Source: Microcella sp.
Lineage (GTDB): Bacteria > Actinomycetota > Actinomycetes > Actinomycetales > Microbacteriaceae
Length of the DNA stretch: 64,000 bases
Assembly (NCBI RefSeq): GCF_025808395.1
Contig: NZ_CP075524.1
Location: forward strand, 310,001 to 374,000
Direction: 5' to 3'
Shown here: positions 10,837-20,100 of the stretch, one piece after another
Numbering within the stretch: position 1 is the first letter of the stretch
Layout: each line of letters starts with the position of its first letter
Notes under the pieces: model-generated
Seen by the model: the letters and a program-made list of their open reading frames with translations, nothing else
What the model was told of the DNA's origin: nothing
Databases searched by the model: none
Translations under genes and position numbers: made by a program

Positions 10837-12254
10837 AGCAGTGTTCCAGCCTCGGTCAGCACGCTGCGAAGAATCGCTTCGATCTCGTCGAATTCGGCAG
10901 GCCCGATCGTCAGCGGGGGAGCGAGCTGGATCACGGGGTCTCCGCGGTCGTCGGCACGGCAGTAGAGCCCGGCGTCGAACAGCGCCTTCGAGAGGAACCC
11001 GCGCAGCAGCCGCTCTGACTCGTCCTCGTTGAAGGTCTCGCGCGTCTCTTTGTTCTTCACGAGCTCGATGCCGAAGAAGTAGCCCTCGCCGCGCACGTCG
11101 CCGACGATCGGCAGGTCTTTCAACCGCTCGAGGGCGGCACGGAACTTCGGGGAGTTCTCGCGCACGTGCTCGAGAATGCCCTCTTCTTCCATGATGTCGA
11201 GGTTCTCGAGCGCGACCGCGGCCGACACCGGATGCCCGGCGAAGGTGTAGCCGTGGTAGAACGCGGTCTGCCCGTGCTTGAACGGTTCGTACAGTCGGTC
11301 GCTCACGATCATCGCGCCGAGCGGGGAGTAGCCGCTCGTGAGGCCCTTCGCCGAGGTGATGATGTCAGGCACGTAGCCGAGGGCTGTGCAGGCGAACATC
11401 TCGCCGATGCGGCCGTAGGCGCAGATGACTTCGTCGCTCACGAGCAGCACGTCGTACTGGTCGCAGATCTCGCGCACGCGCTGGAAGTACCCGGGAGGAG
11501 GCGGGAAGCAGCCGCCCGAGTTCTGCACGGGCTCGAGAAACACGGCGGCGACAGTGTCGGGGCCTTCGAAGAGGATGGCCTCTTCGATGCGGTTCGCGGC
11601 CCACTGGCCGAACTCTTCGAGCGAGCCGGTGAAGCCCATCTCGGCGGCGCGATAGTAGTTGGTGTTCGGAACACGGAACCCGCCGGGGGTGAGCGGCTCG
11701 AACATCTCTTTCATGCCGGGAATTCCGGTGATGGCCAGCGCACCCTGCGGAGTGCCGTGGTAGGCGATCGCGCGTGAGATCACCTTGTGCTTCATGGGCT
11801 TGCCGGTGAGCTTGAAGTACTGCTTCGCGAGCTTCCAGGCAGACTCGACCGCCTCGCCGCCACCAGTGGTGAAGAACACGCGGTTGAGGTCGCCGGGGGC
11901 GTAGTCGGCCAAGCGGTCGGCAAGCTCGATCGCGGTCGGGTGAGCGTATGACCAGAGCGGGAAGAACGCGAGTTCTTCTGCCTGCTTGCGCGCCGCCTCG
12001 GCGAGTCGCTCGCGCCCGTGGCCCACCTGCACGACGAAGAGCCCCGAGAGCCCGTCGATGTACTTCTTGCCGTGCGAGTCGTAGACGTGGTGGCCCTCGC
12101 CGCGCACGATGATCGGCACGCCGTTGCCCGCCTCCATGCCCGATTGACGTGCGAAGTGCATCCAGAGGTGGTCTTTCGCCTTCTGCTGCAGGTCGGCCTC
12201 GGTGGCGGCGTCGAGCGCGGCCCCTGCCGGTGCGATGGTGGTGTCGATCGTCAT
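10833..12254 (-). CDS. Class III PLP-dependent aminotransferase, probable putrescine/omega-amine transaminase
   Basis: Fold-type I, class III transaminase moving an amino group from an omega-amine (putrescine, beta-alanine or similar) to pyruvate or 2-oxoglutarate. Seen: KKYIDGLSGLFVVQVGHGRE, FFTTGGGEAVESAWKLAKQY, the PLP-binding VSDEVICAYGR and the Schiff-base lysine in SAKGLTSGYSPLGA. I chose the ATG at 12254 (MTIDTTIAP, preceded by GAGAG) giving 473 residues. An ATG at 12326 overlapping the lrp stop as ATGA is an alternative, but adds a Thr/Pro/His-rich stretch unlike the family. Co-directional with lrp upstream and the FAD oxidase downstream. Close to SpuC-type transaminases by pattern; exact substrate unproved. 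Confidence 0.88.
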   Translation of the reverse strand: MTIDTTIAPAGAALDAATEADLQQKAKDHLWMHFARQSGMEAGNGVPIIVRGEGHHVYDSHGKKYIDGLSGLFVVQVGHGRERLAEAARKQAEELAFFPLWSYAHPTAIELADRLADYAPGDLNRVFFTTGGGEAVESAWKLAKQYFKLTGKPMKHKVISRAIAYHGTPQGALAITGIPGMKEMFEPLTPGGFRVPNTNYYRAAEMGFTGSLEEFGQWAANRIEEAILFEGPDTVAAVFLEPVQNSGGCFPPPPGYFQRVREICDQYDVLLVSDEVICAYGRIGEMFACTALGYVPDIITSAKGLTSGYSPLGAMIVSDRLYEPFKHGQTAFYHGYTFAGHPVSAAVALENLDIMEEEGILEHVRENSPKFRAALERLKDLPIVGDVRGEGYFFGIELVKNKETRETFNEDESERLLRGFLSKALFDAGLYCRADDRGDPVIQLAPPLTIGPAEFDEIEAILRSVLTEAGTLL

Positions 12255-12322
12255 GTCGCTGTGCTCTCTCATGTGAGGGGTCGTGTGGTTCTCGGTCGTG
12301 GTGGGCGTCGTCGCGGGCGGGC

Positions 12323-12790
12323 TCATCGGGTTCCCCAGTTGTAGAACTGCTTCTGCAGTCTCAGGTAGACGAAGGTCTCGGTCGACTGCACGCCCGCGAT
12401 CGTGCGTATCTGCTTGTTCAGCAGATCGATGAGGTCGTCGTCGTTCTCGCACACGACCTCGGCCAGAATGTCGAAGCTGCCTGCCGTGAGCACGACGTAG
12501 TCGACCGCGCGAATCTGGCTGAGCTTCTCGGCCACGTGCGCGGTGTCTCCGACCACCCGCACGCCGATCATCGCTTGCCGGTAGAAGCCGAGCTGCATCG
12601 GATCAGTCACCGCGACCACCTGCATGACGCCGGCCTCGGTGAGCTTCTGCACGCGCTGCCGCACCGCCGCTTCGCTCAGACCGACCGCCTTGCCGATCTC
12701 GGCGTACGATCGGCGACCGTCGGTCTGCAACTGCTCGACGATGGCCTTCGACACGTCGTCGAGGTGAATCGGCTTGGATCGAGAGGCCAT
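12323..12790 (-). CDS. Lrp/AsnC family transcriptional regulator
   Basis: A 155-residue feast/famine regulator. The N-terminal winged helix-turn-helix reads RSYAEIGKAVGLSEAAVRQRVQKLTEAGVM, and the C-terminal RAM ligand-binding domain includes FYRQAMIGVRVVGD and VVLTAGSFDILAEVVCENDDDLIDLL. Members sense amino acids and form octamers. It lies at the head of the leftward amine-catabolic genes and divergent from the aldehyde dehydrogenase. The 123-bp gap between the two divergent genes contains two short dyads, which makes it the probable regulator of both transcripts. The effector is unknown; an amine, alanine or GABA-type metabolite is plausible from context. Confidence 0.93.
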   Translation of the reverse strand: MASRSKPIHLDDVSKAIVEQLQTDGRRSYAEIGKAVGLSEAAVRQRVQKLTEAGVMQVVAVTDPMQLGFYRQAMIGVRVVGDTAHVAEKLSQIRAVDYVVLTAGSFDILAEVVCENDDDLIDLLNKQIRTIAGVQSTETFVYLRLQKQFYNWGTR

Positions 12791-12817
12791 GGCCCGATTC
12801 TGTCAGCCCCGCGCGGC

Positions 12818-12870
12818 ATTCACAAGTGAATCCGCAGAGAACGGTGGCTCAGAACGACGAAATCAGTCGT
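12818..12870. promoter_or_regulatory. Two dyads in the lrp/aldehyde dehydrogenase divergent gap, candidate Lrp sites
   Basis: ATTCAC-AA-GTGAAT at 12818-12831 is a perfect 6-bp dyad with a 2-nt centre. ACGAC-N7-GTCGT at 12854-12870 is a second dyad with an A-rich centre. Both lie between the divergent starts, 28 bp from the lrp start and 44 bp from the dehydrogenase start. Their spacing fits oligomeric Lrp-family binding, but no consensus for this regulator is known to me. Confidence 0.4.
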
Positions 12871-12876
12871 CAGAGG

Positions 12877-12907
12877 TTGGTCTGACGGAAGGATGCCGCG
12901 ATACAGT
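12877..12907 (+). promoter_or_regulatory. Putative leaderless promoter of the aldehyde dehydrogenase gene
   Basis: TACAGT at 12902-12907 matches the actinobacterial -10 pattern TANNNT and lies exactly 6 nt before the ATG at 12914; TTGGTC at 12877-12882 is a weak -35. The expected transcription start would coincide with the ATG, giving a leaderless mRNA. This also supports 12914 over the in-frame ATG at 12893. Confidence 0.45.
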
Positions 12908-12913
12908 GGAGAG

Positions 12914-14350
12914 ATGAGCACTCCGATTCTGCACAATGTGATCGACGGCGAGGTCGTGGCGAGTTCGGCCGAGACCCACCTCGACCTGATCGACCCGGCG
13001 ACCGAGCAGGTCTATGCCCGCTCGCCGATCAGCACAGAGGCCGAGATCGACGCCGCCTACGGCGCTGCTGAGAGGGCGTTCGGCACCTGGGGGCGCACGA
13101 CTCCCGCTGAACGGCAGCTCGCGCTGTTCCGCCTTGCCGACGCGATGGCGGAGCACGCCGAAGAGTTCGCCGACCTCGAATCGCACGACACCGGCAAGCC
13201 GCGAGCCACGCTCGTGGCCGACGAGATCGACCAGTCTGTCGATCAGCTGCGCTTCTTCGCCGGCGCCGCGCGCGACCTCGAGGGGCGCTCGGCGGGAGAG
13301 TACCTCGCCGACCACACCTCATTCGTGCGACGCGAGCCCATCGGGGTCATCGGGCAGGTGACGCCCTGGAACTACCCGCTCAACATGGCGATCTGGAAGA
13401 TCGCCCCCGCGATCGCCGCGGGCAACACCGTCGTGCTCAAACCCTCAGACACCACCCCGCAGTCGACCGTTCGTCTCGCCGAGCTCGCGGCGGGCATCCT
13501 GCCCCCTGGAGTGCTCAATGTGGTGCTCGGAGACCGCACGACGGGCGCGGCGCTGCTGCAGCACCCCACCCCGCAGATGGTCGCGATCACCGGGTCGGTG
13601 CGCGCGGGCATGGAGGTCGCGAAGGCAGCGGCGAGCGACCTGAAGCGCGTGCACCTCGAGCTCGGCGGCAAGGCGCCCGCAATCGTGTTCGCCGACACCG
13701 ACCCCGAGAAGGTGGCCGAAGGGCTCGTGCTCGCGGCCTTCTTCAACGCAGGGCAAGACTGCACAGCGGCAACTCGCGTCATCGTGCACGAATCGGTGCA
13801 TGACGACGTCGTGGCCGCTCTCGTCGCACGCGCTCGCTCTCACGCGCGCACCGGCGCGCCCCGAGAAGACGGCGTCTTCTACGGGCCCCTCAACAACGCG
13901 CACCAGCTCGAGCGAGTGGCCGGGTTCATCGACCGGCTGCCGAGTCACGCCGAGATCGTCACCGGCGGAACTCGGCAGGGCGATGTCGGCTACTTCTGGC
14001 CGGCGACGATCGTCACCGGCATGCGGCAAGACGACGAAGCGGTGCAGGAAGAGATCTTCGGGCCCGTGCTCACGGTGCAACGCTTCAGCACAGACGAGGA
14101 GGCGCTCGCGCTGGCCAATGGAGTGAGGTATGCGCTCGCCGCATCGGTGTGGACGCGCGACCACGGACGCGCCATGCGGTTCAGCCGCGATCTCGACTTC
14201 GGGTGCGTCTGGATCAACACCCACATCCCCTTCGTGAGCGACATGCCGCACGGTGGTTTCAAGCACTCCGGCTACGGCAAAGACCTCTCGCACTACGGCT
14301 TCGACGACTACACCCGTATCAAGCACGTCATGTCGTACCTCGGCGACTGA
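12914..14350 (+). CDS. Aldehyde dehydrogenase, probable gamma-aminobutyraldehyde dehydrogenase
   Basis: NAD(P)-dependent aldehyde dehydrogenase of 478 residues. The catalytic set is complete: Asn153 (TPWNYPLNM), Glu249 (HLELGGKAP) and nucleophile Cys283 (GQDCTAATR), with the cofactor loop ITGSVRAG. Overall pattern (LHNVIDGE start, SHDTGKPRA, GGFKHSGYGKDLSHYGFDDYTRIKHV end) matches PatD/PuuC-like 4-aminobutyraldehyde dehydrogenases. With the neighbouring amine oxidase and transaminase it would oxidise the aminoaldehyde made from putrescine to GABA. The start was set at 12914 because a -10 element lies 6 nt upstream and the family N-terminus begins there. Substrate is inferred from pattern and context. 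Confidence 0.92.
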   Translation: MSTPILHNVIDGEVVASSAETHLDLIDPATEQVYARSPISTEAEIDAAYGAAERAFGTWGRTTPAERQLALFRLADAMAEHAEEFADLESHDTGKPRATLVADEIDQSVDQLRFFAGAARDLEGRSAGEYLADHTSFVRREPIGVIGQVTPWNYPLNMAIWKIAPAIAAGNTVVLKPSDTTPQSTVRLAELAAGILPPGVLNVVLGDRTTGAALLQHPTPQMVAITGSVRAGMEVAKAAASDLKRVHLELGGKAPAIVFADTDPEKVAEGLVLAAFFNAGQDCTAATRVIVHESVHDDVVAALVARARSHARTGAPREDGVFYGPLNNAHQLERVAGFIDRLPSHAEIVTGGTRQGDVGYFWPATIVTGMRQDDEAVQEEIFGPVLTVQRFSTDEEALALANGVRYALAASVWTRDHGRAMRFSRDLDFGCVWINTHIPFVSDMPHGGFKHSGYGKDLSHYGFDDYTRIKHVMSYLGD

Positions 14351-14370
14351 CAGCAGCGGGGGCACTCGTG

Positions 14371-14850
14371 ATGCACGACACCGGCGATCTCGACGACACC
14401 ATCATTCGTCTCATCGAGCCGACCGTGCTGTCGCGAGCCGCTCGGCCAGCGTCGCTTCCGCCCGTGGCCGAGCCCGAGCCCGACCCGAGCGTCGCCTGGT
14501 CGGTGAGCGTGCGGGGCTCGAGCGCGGTGGTGCCGCTCGATCGACCCGTCGACATCGGGCGGCGGCCAGAACCGCCGCGAGTGCCCGAGCGGCTTCCGGC
14601 TCGGCGTGTCGTCATTCCGGCAGAATTCGGCGAGGTGTCGGCGCGTCACGTGCGTGTCGAGCAGGTCGGAGACACGATCGTGGTGCACGATCTCGGGTCG
14701 ACCAACGGAGTGACCGTACACTGGGCAGGGGGGGCTTCACGTCGATTGCGTCGCGGCGAATCGTGCGCGGTGCTCCCCGACGCCGTCATCGAACTCTGCG
14801 ACGGCGTGCAGCTCGAGTTCATCGCGTCACCCCATGCAGAGGGGGCGTGA
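14371..14850 (+). CDS. FHA-domain protein, first gene of the PFNA-like operon
   Basis: A 159-residue protein with one forkhead-associated domain that binds phosphothreonine peptides. Key loop residues are visible: Gly63-Arg64 (DIGRRPEP), Ser90 and His93 (EVSARHVRV), and STNG at 110-113 (HDLGSTNGV). The N-terminal 40 residues are Pro/Glu-rich and include DDTIIRL with Thr10, which resembles a self-docking phosphosite as in GarA/OdhI-type FHA proteins and recurs in the kinase two genes on. The ATG at 14371 is preceded by a G-run ribosome binding site; a GTG 3 nt upstream is equally possible. The PP2C gene follows after 27 nt. Confidence 0.88.
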   Translation: MHDTGDLDDTIIRLIEPTVLSRAARPASLPPVAEPEPDPSVAWSVSVRGSSAVVPLDRPVDIGRRPEPPRVPERLPARRVVIPAEFGEVSARHVRVEQVGDTIVVHDLGSTNGVTVHWAGGASRRLRRGESCAVLPDAVIELCDGVQLEFIASPHAEGA

Positions 14851-14877
14851 CACCGCCATCGACCACCGGAGCCCACC

Positions 14878-15663
14878 GTGACCGCCCTCGGCCGCAGCAG
14901 CGTACGCCACACCGTCACGCTTCCTGATCGCAGCGATGCGGTCGAGCTGTCGTGGCACGGCGTCACCCACACCGGGTACCGCCGCACGGTGAATGAAGAC
15001 AGCTATCTCGCCGATGTGCCGCTCTTCGCGATCGCAGACGGCATGGGCGGCCATTCGCACGGCGATCGCGCGAGCGATGCGGTCGTCCGTCGACTGCAGG
15101 CGGCCGTCGACGGCGAGTTCATCGAACCGGCCGCGATCGTCGAAGCACTGCACAGGGCGACGGCAGACATCCACGAGCTCGACGACGACGAGCTCGGCAT
15201 CGGCACCACGGTCACCGGCGTGGGGTTGTCGCTCGTCGACGGTCGACCGGTTGTGAGCGTCTTCAACGTCGGCGACTCGCGCGTGTACCGATTCGTCGGC
15301 AACGACCTCGAGCAGGTCACCGTCGACCACTCCATCGTGCAAGAGATGGTCGATGCCGGCCAGCTGACGGCAGAGCAGGCCGAAGACCATCCAGAGTCGA
15401 ACGTCATCACGCGGGCCGTCGGCTTCTCGCTCGAACCCGACATCGACATGAGCCAGCTCGAACTGCGCGCAGGCATGCGACTGCTGCTGTGCTCAGACGG
15501 GTTGACGAAAGAGGTTCCGCTGCAGCGCCTCAGGCTGCACCTCGCCGCGCGGCTGAGTGCGCGCGAGACGGCGAACGCCCTCGTCGATGCCGCGCTCGCT
15601 CAAGGCGGCCGCGACAACATCACCGTCATCGTCATCGACGTTGTGCGGGCTCCGGGCGACTGA
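14878..15663 (+). CDS. PP2C-type Ser/Thr protein phosphatase
   Basis: Metal-dependent phosphatase that reverses Ser/Thr phosphorylation; 261 residues, no transmembrane segment, so cytoplasmic. PPM motifs in order: RTVNEDSYL with Asp41, FAIADGMGGHSHGDRAS with Asp54, TTVTGVGLSLV, VFNVGDSRVYRF, LLLCSDGLTKEV, and GGRDNITVIVI near the C-terminus. All metal-ligand aspartates are present, so it should be active. The GTG start lies 27 nt after the FHA gene. It pairs with the kinase encoded next, as PstP pairs with PknA/PknB in mycobacteria and PrpC with Pkb2 in bifidobacteria. Confidence 0.94.
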   Translation: MTALGRSSVRHTVTLPDRSDAVELSWHGVTHTGYRRTVNEDSYLADVPLFAIADGMGGHSHGDRASDAVVRRLQAAVDGEFIEPAAIVEALHRATADIHELDDDELGIGTTVTGVGLSLVDGRPVVSVFNVGDSRVYRFVGNDLEQVTVDHSIVQEMVDAGQLTAEQAEDHPESNVITRAVGFSLEPDIDMSQLELRAGMRLLLCSDGLTKEVPLQRLRLHLAARLSARETANALVDAALAQGGRDNITVIVIDVVRAPGD

Positions 15664-15713
15664 ACCGCCGCACTCTCTACACTGAGACGACACGTGCGGG
15701 AAGGGGGATCTCC

Positions 15714-17111
15714 ATGGCCGGTCGACGACCATCAGAGCCACCCATCCTGCCCGGATTCAGTCACGTGCGCCTGCTCGGAAGCGGCGGATTCGCCGACGTG
15801 TTCCTCTACGAGCAGAACATGCCACGTCGCCAGGTCGCCGTGAAGGTGCTGCTCGCCGACGTGGTCACCGAGCATGTTCGCCAGATGTTCCAGGTCGAAG
15901 CGAACCTCATGGCGCAGCTGTCATCGCATCCCGGGATTCTCACGGTGTACCAGGCGAGCATCTCGGCAGACGGACGACCCTATCTCGTAATGGAGCTGTG
16001 CTCGGCGCAGCTGAGTGCGCGCTATCGCACAGAGCGCATTCCCGTGACCGACGTGCTGCGCATCGGCGTGCAGATCGGCAGCGCCATCGAGACCGCGCAT
16101 CGCAGCGGCGTGCTGCATCGCGACGTGAAGCCCTCGAACATTCTCATGACGGCCTACGGGCACCCCGTGCTGAGCGACTTCGGCATCGCCTCGACCCTCA
16201 GCGCAGCGACCAGTGCTGACACGATCGGCATGTCGATTCCGTGGTCGGCGCCCGAGGTGCTGCTCGACGACACGGCGGGCACCGTGCAGAGCGAGGTCTG
16301 GTCTCTCGCCGCAACCGTGTACACGCTGCTCGCCGGCCGCTCGCCGTTCGAGGTGACCGACGGGTCGAACAGTGCCGACGACCTCATCGCGCGCATCTCA
16401 CGCGCGCGAGTGCCAGCGCTCGGCCGGGACGACGTGCCGGCGTCGCTCGAGGCGGTGCTGACGCGAGCTCTCAGTCGAGACCCGGCGAAGCGACAGCAGT
16501 CGGTGCTCGAGCTCGTGCGCGATCTGCAGCGCGTCGAAGCTGAACTGGGCGTCGTCGCCACTCAGGCAGACGTGGCCATGGACGACTGGGCGCTCGCCAC
16601 CATGGCTGATCCCGCCGACCGCACCATCGTGCGGGCGGCGCCCCACAAGGCGGTGGGCGCGTCGCCCGACCGACGCCGACGGCGTCGTGCCCTCGTCGAG
16701 GCCGCTGACACGGGCTCAGAGCCCACGAGCACCGTGAACCGCGCAACGCAGCGCCGCACGCGCGTGATGGCTGCGATTCTCGTGCTGGTGTCGCTCGTCA
16801 TCATCGCCCTCGGGGCCACAGCGACCTTCGTCGCCATTCAGGGCGGAGACAGAGAGCTGCCCAGGGTCTCGAACATCGAGGCCGTGCTCGACGGGCCGAC
16901 GGTGGTGTTCACCTGGGCAGACCCCGGCCTGAGCGAGTCTGATTCGTACCAGGTTCGACTCGCCGACGGCACCGAGGCGTTTCAGCGTTCGAACGAGTTC
17001 GTCGTCGCTGCGCCCCCCGGCGAGCGGGTGTGCGTGACCGTGCGTGTTGTGCGCGAAGGCAGGCTGGGTGCCGCCAGTGGCGAGCGCTGCGTCGAGGCGC
17101 CGGGAGAGTGA
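15714..17111 (+). CDS. Transmembrane Ser/Thr protein kinase, Pkb2/PknB type
   Basis: Eukaryotic-like kinase of 465 residues. Kinase domain, residues about 14-275: glycine loop GSGGFA at 22-27, Lys44 (VAVKVL), HRDVKPSNIL with HRD at 135-137, DFG at 155-157 and APE at 179-181, so catalytically complete. A juxtamembrane stretch follows, with DRTIVR around Thr304 and a polybasic run. One transmembrane segment lies at about 351-375, and a roughly 90-residue extracytoplasmic beta-rich region (FTWADPGLSESDSYQVRLADG) resembles a single FN3 domain; PASTA repeats are absent. The ATG at 15714 has an AAGGGGG ribosome binding site; a TACACT -10-like box sits at 15678. Stops 4 nt before the giant surface-protein gene. 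Confidence 0.94.
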   Translation: MAGRRPSEPPILPGFSHVRLLGSGGFADVFLYEQNMPRRQVAVKVLLADVVTEHVRQMFQVEANLMAQLSSHPGILTVYQASISADGRPYLVMELCSAQLSARYRTERIPVTDVLRIGVQIGSAIETAHRSGVLHRDVKPSNILMTAYGHPVLSDFGIASTLSAATSADTIGMSIPWSAPEVLLDDTAGTVQSEVWSLAATVYTLLAGRSPFEVTDGSNSADDLIARISRARVPALGRDDVPASLEAVLTRALSRDPAKRQQSVLELVRDLQRVEAELGVVATQADVAMDDWALATMADPADRTIVRAAPHKAVGASPDRRRRRRALVEAADTGSEPTSTVNRATQRRTRVMAAILVLVSLVIIALGATATFVAIQGGDRELPRVSNIEAVLDGPTVVFTWADPGLSESDSYQVRLADGTEAFQRSNEFVVAAPPGERVCVTVRVVREGRLGAASGERCVEAPGE

Positions 17112-17115
17112 CATC

Positions 17116-20100
17116 GTGATTCGCCGCTGGGTCGACCGCCATCGCTCGACTGCCGCCACCGCTGTCAGCGGCACCGTGATCGCTGCGGTCGTCGCGGCTG
17201 TGGCCATCGTCTCGACCGGCTTCGAGGCTCAGCGGCTCGACCTCAACGACGGTGCTGTGTGGGTCGTCAACGGCGACGTGCAGTCGATCGGGCGGGCCAA
17301 TCTGCAGATCGGCGCGCTCGACACCGTGGTCGCCGGCGAAGGGTCGAGCCTGAGGGTCGTGCAGCGCGGCTCAGACGTCATCGTCGTCGATGAGTCGAAC
17401 TCCACGGCAGAGATCCTCGATGTGGCACGAGCCACTGTCGCCGAGTCGATCGCGCTGCCGCCTGAGTCGCCGACGGTTCTGCTGGCCTCTGCGTCGGTCG
17501 TGGTGCACACGCAGGCGACGGGTGAGACGTGGATCACTCCACGGTCTCTGTTCGCCGACTTCGACGCGGCCACCGTCGCCGCGTTCCAATTCGGGCCCAG
17601 AAGCGTCGTGAGTGCCTCCGACGAGCTCGGCGTCGTCGCAGCATCGCCCGAGGTCGGAGAGGTCTATCTCATCGCGCCAGACCGCACAGATCGTGTCGAG
17701 TCGACGTGGCAGATCGATGTGTCGTCGAGCGCCCGACTGCAGGTCTCGATCGCCGATGGACGGTGGGTCGTGCTCGAGGCCGCCACTCGACTGCTGCACG
17801 TCGAGACCGGCGTGATCGATCTCTCTTCGGTCATCCCACCCGGAGCGGATGCCGTGCTGGCAGAGGCGAGCGACGACGCGCGAACGGTGCTCGTCGCCCA
17901 CCGCGGAGGGCTCGTCGAGGTCGCACTCGACACCGCGAGCATCACAGAGCTCGTCGTCGATCGACAGGGCGCAGCTGCGCGGCCCGTCGTCGTCGACGAG
18001 TGCGCTTTCGCGGCGTGGACAGACGGGGTCGCATGGCGACGGTGCGCTGATGAGACCGTGCAGCTCGGGCTCGAGCAGGTGTCGGTCAGCAGCGACCTCA
18101 CGATGGCCGTTCGCGACGACCGGGTCGTGCTGAACGACCGCGTGGGCGGCGCCGCGTGGGCAGTGCAGGCGGATGGTGCGCTCATCGACAACTGGGATGA
18201 GCTCATCACCGAGGAAGAAGACGAGCGCGAGGAGCAGCTCGAGCAGCTCGACACCCCGCCCGAGCTCGAGCGCACCCAGCTGCCGCCGATCGCGGTCGAC
18301 GACGACTTCGGAGCGAGACCTGGCCGCGCCACATCGCTGCCGGTGCTGCTGAACGACACCGACCCGAACGGTGACGTGCTCAAGATCAGCGAGTTCGAGC
18401 AGATCGATGCTCGAGTCGGCAGGCTCGATCTCATCAACAACGCGCAGCTCTTGCAGGTGACGCTCGAGCCTGCCGCGGCGGGAGTGATCGAGTTCGGCTA
18501 CACGATCACCGACGGTCGCGGTGGCTCGGATTCGGCCGTCGTTCGAGTCACGGTTCGCGCCCCGGGCGAGAACTCGCCACCTGTGCAGGTGCGCACGAGC
18601 AAGACGACGGTGGCCCAGGGAGGCACCGCGACCGCGGCCGTGCTCGCCGACTGGGTCGACCCTGACGGTGATCCCATCTATGTGGTCGACGCCTCGATGC
18701 CGCCCCCCGACGTGGTCACGTATCGGCCAGATGGCCGCGTGACGGTCTCAGAGAACGGCGGGGCAGGAGAACTGCGCACGGTCGCCATTACCGTCACCGA
18801 CGGCACTGCCAGCAGCGTCGGCGAGCTCGCCGTGACAGTGCGACCCGTGGGGCAGACGCCCATCATCGCCGAGCCCTTCATCGTGCTCGCCTACGCCGGT
18901 CAAGAAGTGCGCGTCGAGCCCCTGCTGCACGTGCGAGGTGGCAGCGGCACCATCCGGCTCTCGGCGGTGCCAGACAAGAGCGGGGCGACGATCAGACCGA
19001 GTCTCGACCGCGGAGTCTTCAGGTTCTCGAGCAACGAGGTGCGAACGCACTATCTCGAATACGTCGTGACCGACGGGTCGACGACGGCGACCGGGGTGAT
19101 CCGAATCGACGTCTCGGCGCCACCCGCTGCCGGCGCCGCACCCATCACCGTGCCCAAGACGGCATTCGTGCGCACTCTCAGCAATGCCACTGTCGCGGTC
19201 GCCACCGCCGACATCGACCCGGGGGGCGGAGTGCTCGTGGTCACGGGAGTCGTGGGCGTCTCGCCCGGCAGCGGCATCCGTGCCGAGGTGATCGACCAGA
19301 GAGACATCCGCATCACCCTGACGCGGCCCATCAACGGCCCCCAGTCAGTCGACTACCGCATCAGCAACGGTGCGGCAGAGTCGACCGGAACCATCACCGT
19401 CATCGAGATTCCGCGCCCAGACCGGCTGCAGCCTCCGGTCGCTGTCGACGATGCGATCACTGTGCGCGTCGGCGACGCTGTCAGTATTCCGGTTCTGGCG
19501 AACGACGAGCACCCTGACGACGAACCCCTGACCCTCAACCCGACGCTCGTGCAAGGGCTTTCGGGAGCATCGGGGCTGCTCTTCGTCGCAGGCGATCGCT
19601 TGCGATACCTCGCACCAGACACCCCGGGCGACTTCACCGCCGTCTACGAGGTGCTCGGCCCCTTCGGTCAAGAGCGCGCGCAGGCCACCGTGCGCATCAG
19701 CGTTCGCGAAGTGAACGAGGCCACCAACCAGCCCCCCGTGCCGCGCACGGTCGTCGCGCGCGTGATCGCCGGCGACACGGTGCGCATCGCGATCCCCGTC
19801 GACGGCATGGACCCAGACGGCGACTCGGTGCAGGTCATCGGTCAAGAGTCGAGCCCGCTGAAGGGTTCGGTCGTCGACTCCGGCCTCGACTACATCGACT
19901 ACCGGGCAGGCAGCTACGCCGCCGGCACCGACGAGTTTCGATACACCGTGGTCGACGCGCTCGGGGCCCGGGCGTCAGGGCTCGTGCGCGTGGGCATCAG
20001 CGCTCGACTCGAGGGTGCGCGAAACCCGGTGGCCAACGATGATCAGGTTCTTATTAGGCCCGGGTTCACGGTGCTCGTGCCGGTGCTCGACAATGACACC

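Noticed and set aside
12255..12326. Upstream ATG (12326) for the class III transaminase overlapping the lrp stop
   Set aside because: Attractive ATGA coupling, but the added 24 residues are Thr/Pro/His-rich and unlike the family; the ATG at 12254 has a ribosome binding site. Kept only as an alternative.
15640..15713. Internal promoter before the kinase gene
   Set aside because: TACACT at 15678 fits a -10 box, but no -35 is visible at a suitable distance; noted in the kinase entry and not listed as a separate feature.
20046..20060. Cluster of rare codons (GTT CTT ATT AGG) in the giant surface-protein gene
   Set aside because: Unusual for this genome but only four codons and the frame and repeat pattern continue unbroken; no evidence of insertion or regulatory role.
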